Positions 15,820-16,860 of a stretch of 16,860 nucleotides of DNA are shown here, in pieces (within the stretch, counting starts at the first letter, position 1; the number at the start of each line of letters is the position of its first letter). Both the position numbers and the translations under genes were made by a program. The notes under the pieces are model-generated. The model made no database searches. It was given only the letters and a program-made list of their open reading frames with translations, and was not told the origin of the DNA. Source of the stretch: JASFHF01 sp050123375 (GTDB taxonomy: Bacteria > Pseudomonadota > Gammaproteobacteria > UBA12402); assembly GCA_050123375.1 (NCBI GenBank), contig JASFHF010000039.1, forward strand, positions 1-16,860, written 5' to 3'.

Positions 15820-16563
15820 TCAATTTTTATCCAGCTCAATTAACTTTTGCATTCTCTGTAATATTTCATCAAAACTTGGCTGCACGCTAAAATATAACGA
15901 TGATTTATCCTCAAATGCTCTAGCGTATAAAGATTTAGTCTCCTGGTTCAGAATTGAAAATGCAGGATTTTTGCCTATGTTTTTTTCATCTGCACCTCTA
16001 AATCGTTTTTCTTTATGTATTTTGTATGCGTCTGTACCAATAAAATCTAAGATTCTTTTTCTCTCTAATAATTTATAAATATCGTAGTAATGTCGTAGAA
16101 AATTTATCGGCATTGTTTTATGTATTTGCTGTAATCTATATTTTGTGGATATTGTTTGTAATTTTTCTACAAAAGTATATTCTGGACAATAGCAAGGAAC
16201 TTGTTTGGCACGATTATCAATCACAGAAATACCAAGAGATTGTGCTTTTTCAAAAGCCCACGAGGTAATATCCCGCAATTCATTTGGAATTGTCTGATCA
16301 AATCCCAATTCCAAAAGCACCCCTTCTTTCAGGCCAGGAATATCATCAAAATGTGATATATATTCAGCACGAATACCTGCATTACGCATCTTATTTGAGT
16401 CATCAAAACTGTGATCACGTATAAATCTTAATCCTTGAACATCTAAATCATCTGCAATTTTATCAAAAAATAATTTTCTACTCTCAATATGGCTTAGCTT
16501 ATCATGATTTTTGCCTATCTTAACATTACTAAAATTAGATGGATGAATTTGTATATCTAAAGC
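15820..16563 (-). pseudogene. 5'-truncated AbiEii/AbiGii-type nucleotidyltransferase toxin gene
   Basis: The minus-strand frame is open from the stop at 15820 to codon GCT at 16561-16563 (about 247 residues: ALDIQIHPSNF...IELDKN). It meets an in-frame TGA at 16567-16569, inside the IS-like end that starts at 16564. The remaining protein matches the middle and C-terminus of the AbiEii/AbiGii (DUF1814, JHP933-like) nucleotidyltransferase family: SHIESRKLFFDKIADDL, IRAEYISHFDD, VLLELGF, YTFVEKLQTISTKYR and LRHYYDIYKLL. The N-terminal catalytic part, with the family's GGTxLSK and DID motifs, is missing. An internal ATG at 16389 could give a 189-residue fragment, but it would also lack the active site. 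No antitoxin gene is seen on the remaining side. The family call is from motif memory. Confidence 0.75.
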
Positions 16564-16734
16564 GGGTCAAAAGTCTAGACCAATTTTCAAAAAAAATAAG
16601 ATATAAAATCTCACCCATTTTCTGTTAAAATATAGCCACGGTACAGGCAGAAGTGCCGATGACCGTGACGTGATTCAGGGCGACGTAAGTCGCCCTAATC
16701 CTATCTTTAAAGTTAACCCGAAAGTTTTTGACTC
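16564..16734. mobile_element. MITE-like remnant with IS-type ends and two strong hairpins
   Basis: The left end GGGTCAAAAGTCTAGACC (16564-16581) resembles the left end of the IS that begins at 16741. The two also share AAAATAAGATATAA at the same offset (16593-16606 and 16772-16785). The right end GTTTTTGACTC (16724-16734) is, as reverse complement, GAGTCAAAAAC, matching the first nine bases of the left end with one difference. The 171 bases between have no convincing coding frame. Inside lie two hairpin domains (16637-16667 and 16677-16696). It replaces the 5' part of the toxin gene. It is probably a non-autonomous relative, or a decayed copy, of the neighbouring IS. Confidence 0.55.
16637..16696. 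ncRNA. Candidate structured RNA or DNA: nested stem plus GTAA-loop hairpin
   Basis: Stem 1 pairs CACGGT (16637-16642) with ACCGTG (16662-16667) and encloses a second stem GGCA-GAAG-TGCC (16646-16657). Stem 2 is a perfect 8-bp hairpin AGGGCGAC-GTAA-GTCGCCCT (16677-16696), whose loop fits GNRA on this strand. The segment is clearly more G+C-rich than its surroundings. No known ribozyme or riboswitch core was recognised. Whether it is transcribed is unknown. Confidence 0.4.
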
Positions 16735-16740
16735 TATAAT

Positions 16741-16860
16741 GGGTCACAAAATTTAGACCACGTGATGGTATAAAATAAGATATAATCTTGGCCATAATAA
16801 AAAGAGGTCGAGCAGATGACAATAATAAAAAAACGTAAAAGATATAGTGCGGGTGAAAAA
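16741..16860 (+). mobile_element. Left end of an insertion sequence (IS3-like), runs off the window
   Basis: The probable left terminal repeat starts GGGTCACAAAATTTAGACC at 16741. About 75 bases of leader follow, then a ribosome-binding site and the start of a transposase reading frame at 16816. The near-copy of this end at 16564 shows that it is a repeated terminal sequence. The family assignment rests only on the style of the short basic N-terminus. The right end is not in the window. Confidence 0.55.
16816..16860 (+). CDS. Transposase OrfA, 5' fragment (IS3-like)
   Basis: The ATG at 16816 opens a frame to the window end: MTIIKKRKRYSAGEK, 15 codons with no stop. AGAGG (16803-16807) lies eight bases upstream, a good ribosome-binding site. 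Basic starts of the type KKRKRYSAEEK precede the helix-turn-helix of many IS3-family OrfA proteins. Only the beginning is visible, so the call depends on the position just inside a terminal repeat. Confidence 0.5.
   Translation, partial: MTIIKKRKRYSAGEK

Noticed and set aside
15800..16078. 92-codon plus-strand frame
   Set aside because: It is antisense to the toxin-gene remnant, whose frame shows family motifs.
16637..16696. Hammerhead or other self-cleaving ribozyme
   Set aside because: GCCGATGA recalls the CTGATGA core, but the GAAA segment and the cleavage-site stem are not present in the right places.
16728..16740. TTGACT and TATAAT as a promoter for the transposase
   Set aside because: The two hexamers are only one base apart, so they cannot act together as -35 and -10. 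A hybrid promoter of the IS-circle type remains possible but is not shown here.
16625..16822. 65-codon minus-strand frame across the right-edge element
   Set aside because: It runs through two hairpins and the IS left end, has no family likeness and no ribosome-binding site. The structured non-coding reading explains the sequence better.

Overview
The window is AT-rich DNA from a gammaproteobacterium, probably a host-associated or intracellular lineage (Legionellales/Coxiella-like). This is inference. It rests on the pairing of efp with epmA, the phoH-ybeY-corC cluster, the gshB-dprA-topA cluster, a Rickettsia-type 17 kDa glycine-zipper lipoprotein, a eukaryotic-like RCC1-repeat protein, and many small palindromic repeats. 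No rRNA, tRNA or CRISPR array was seen.

Left part, minus strand (1-6354): gshB, dprA and topA are tightly packed and read leftwards. A 282-base spacer packed with palindromes follows, then efp and epmA, which share one base at their stop/start. EpmA lysylates EF-P, so substrate and modifying enzyme are made from one message. 

Middle, plus strand (6384-9709): phoH, ybeY, corC and sohB read rightwards, divergent from gshB with only 29 bases between the start codons. phoH and ybeY overlap. A composite palindromic element sits between ybeY and corC. The first three genes are the classical ybeZ-ybeY-ybeX order; the fourth slot, lnt in E. coli, holds a SohB/SppA-type membrane protease instead.

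Right part, mostly minus strand (9787-16563): a 725-residue RCC1-repeat protein with nearly identical tandem repeats and a possible F-box-like N-terminus (candidate host-directed effector), radA, a glycine-zipper lipoprotein, an alpha/beta hydrolase overlapping a DUF72 gene, and the 3' remnant of an AbiEii/AbiGii-type nucleotidyltransferase toxin gene. Homology of that remnant stops exactly where an IS-related end begins.

Right edge (16564-16860): a roughly 170-base non-coding element with IS-like ends and two strong hairpins, then the left end, ribosome-binding site and first 15 codons of a related insertion sequence whose transposase runs off the window.

The points most worth a second look are the RCC1 protein, the two composite palindromic elements that share an architecture but not a sequence, and the structured element abutting the toxin remnant.
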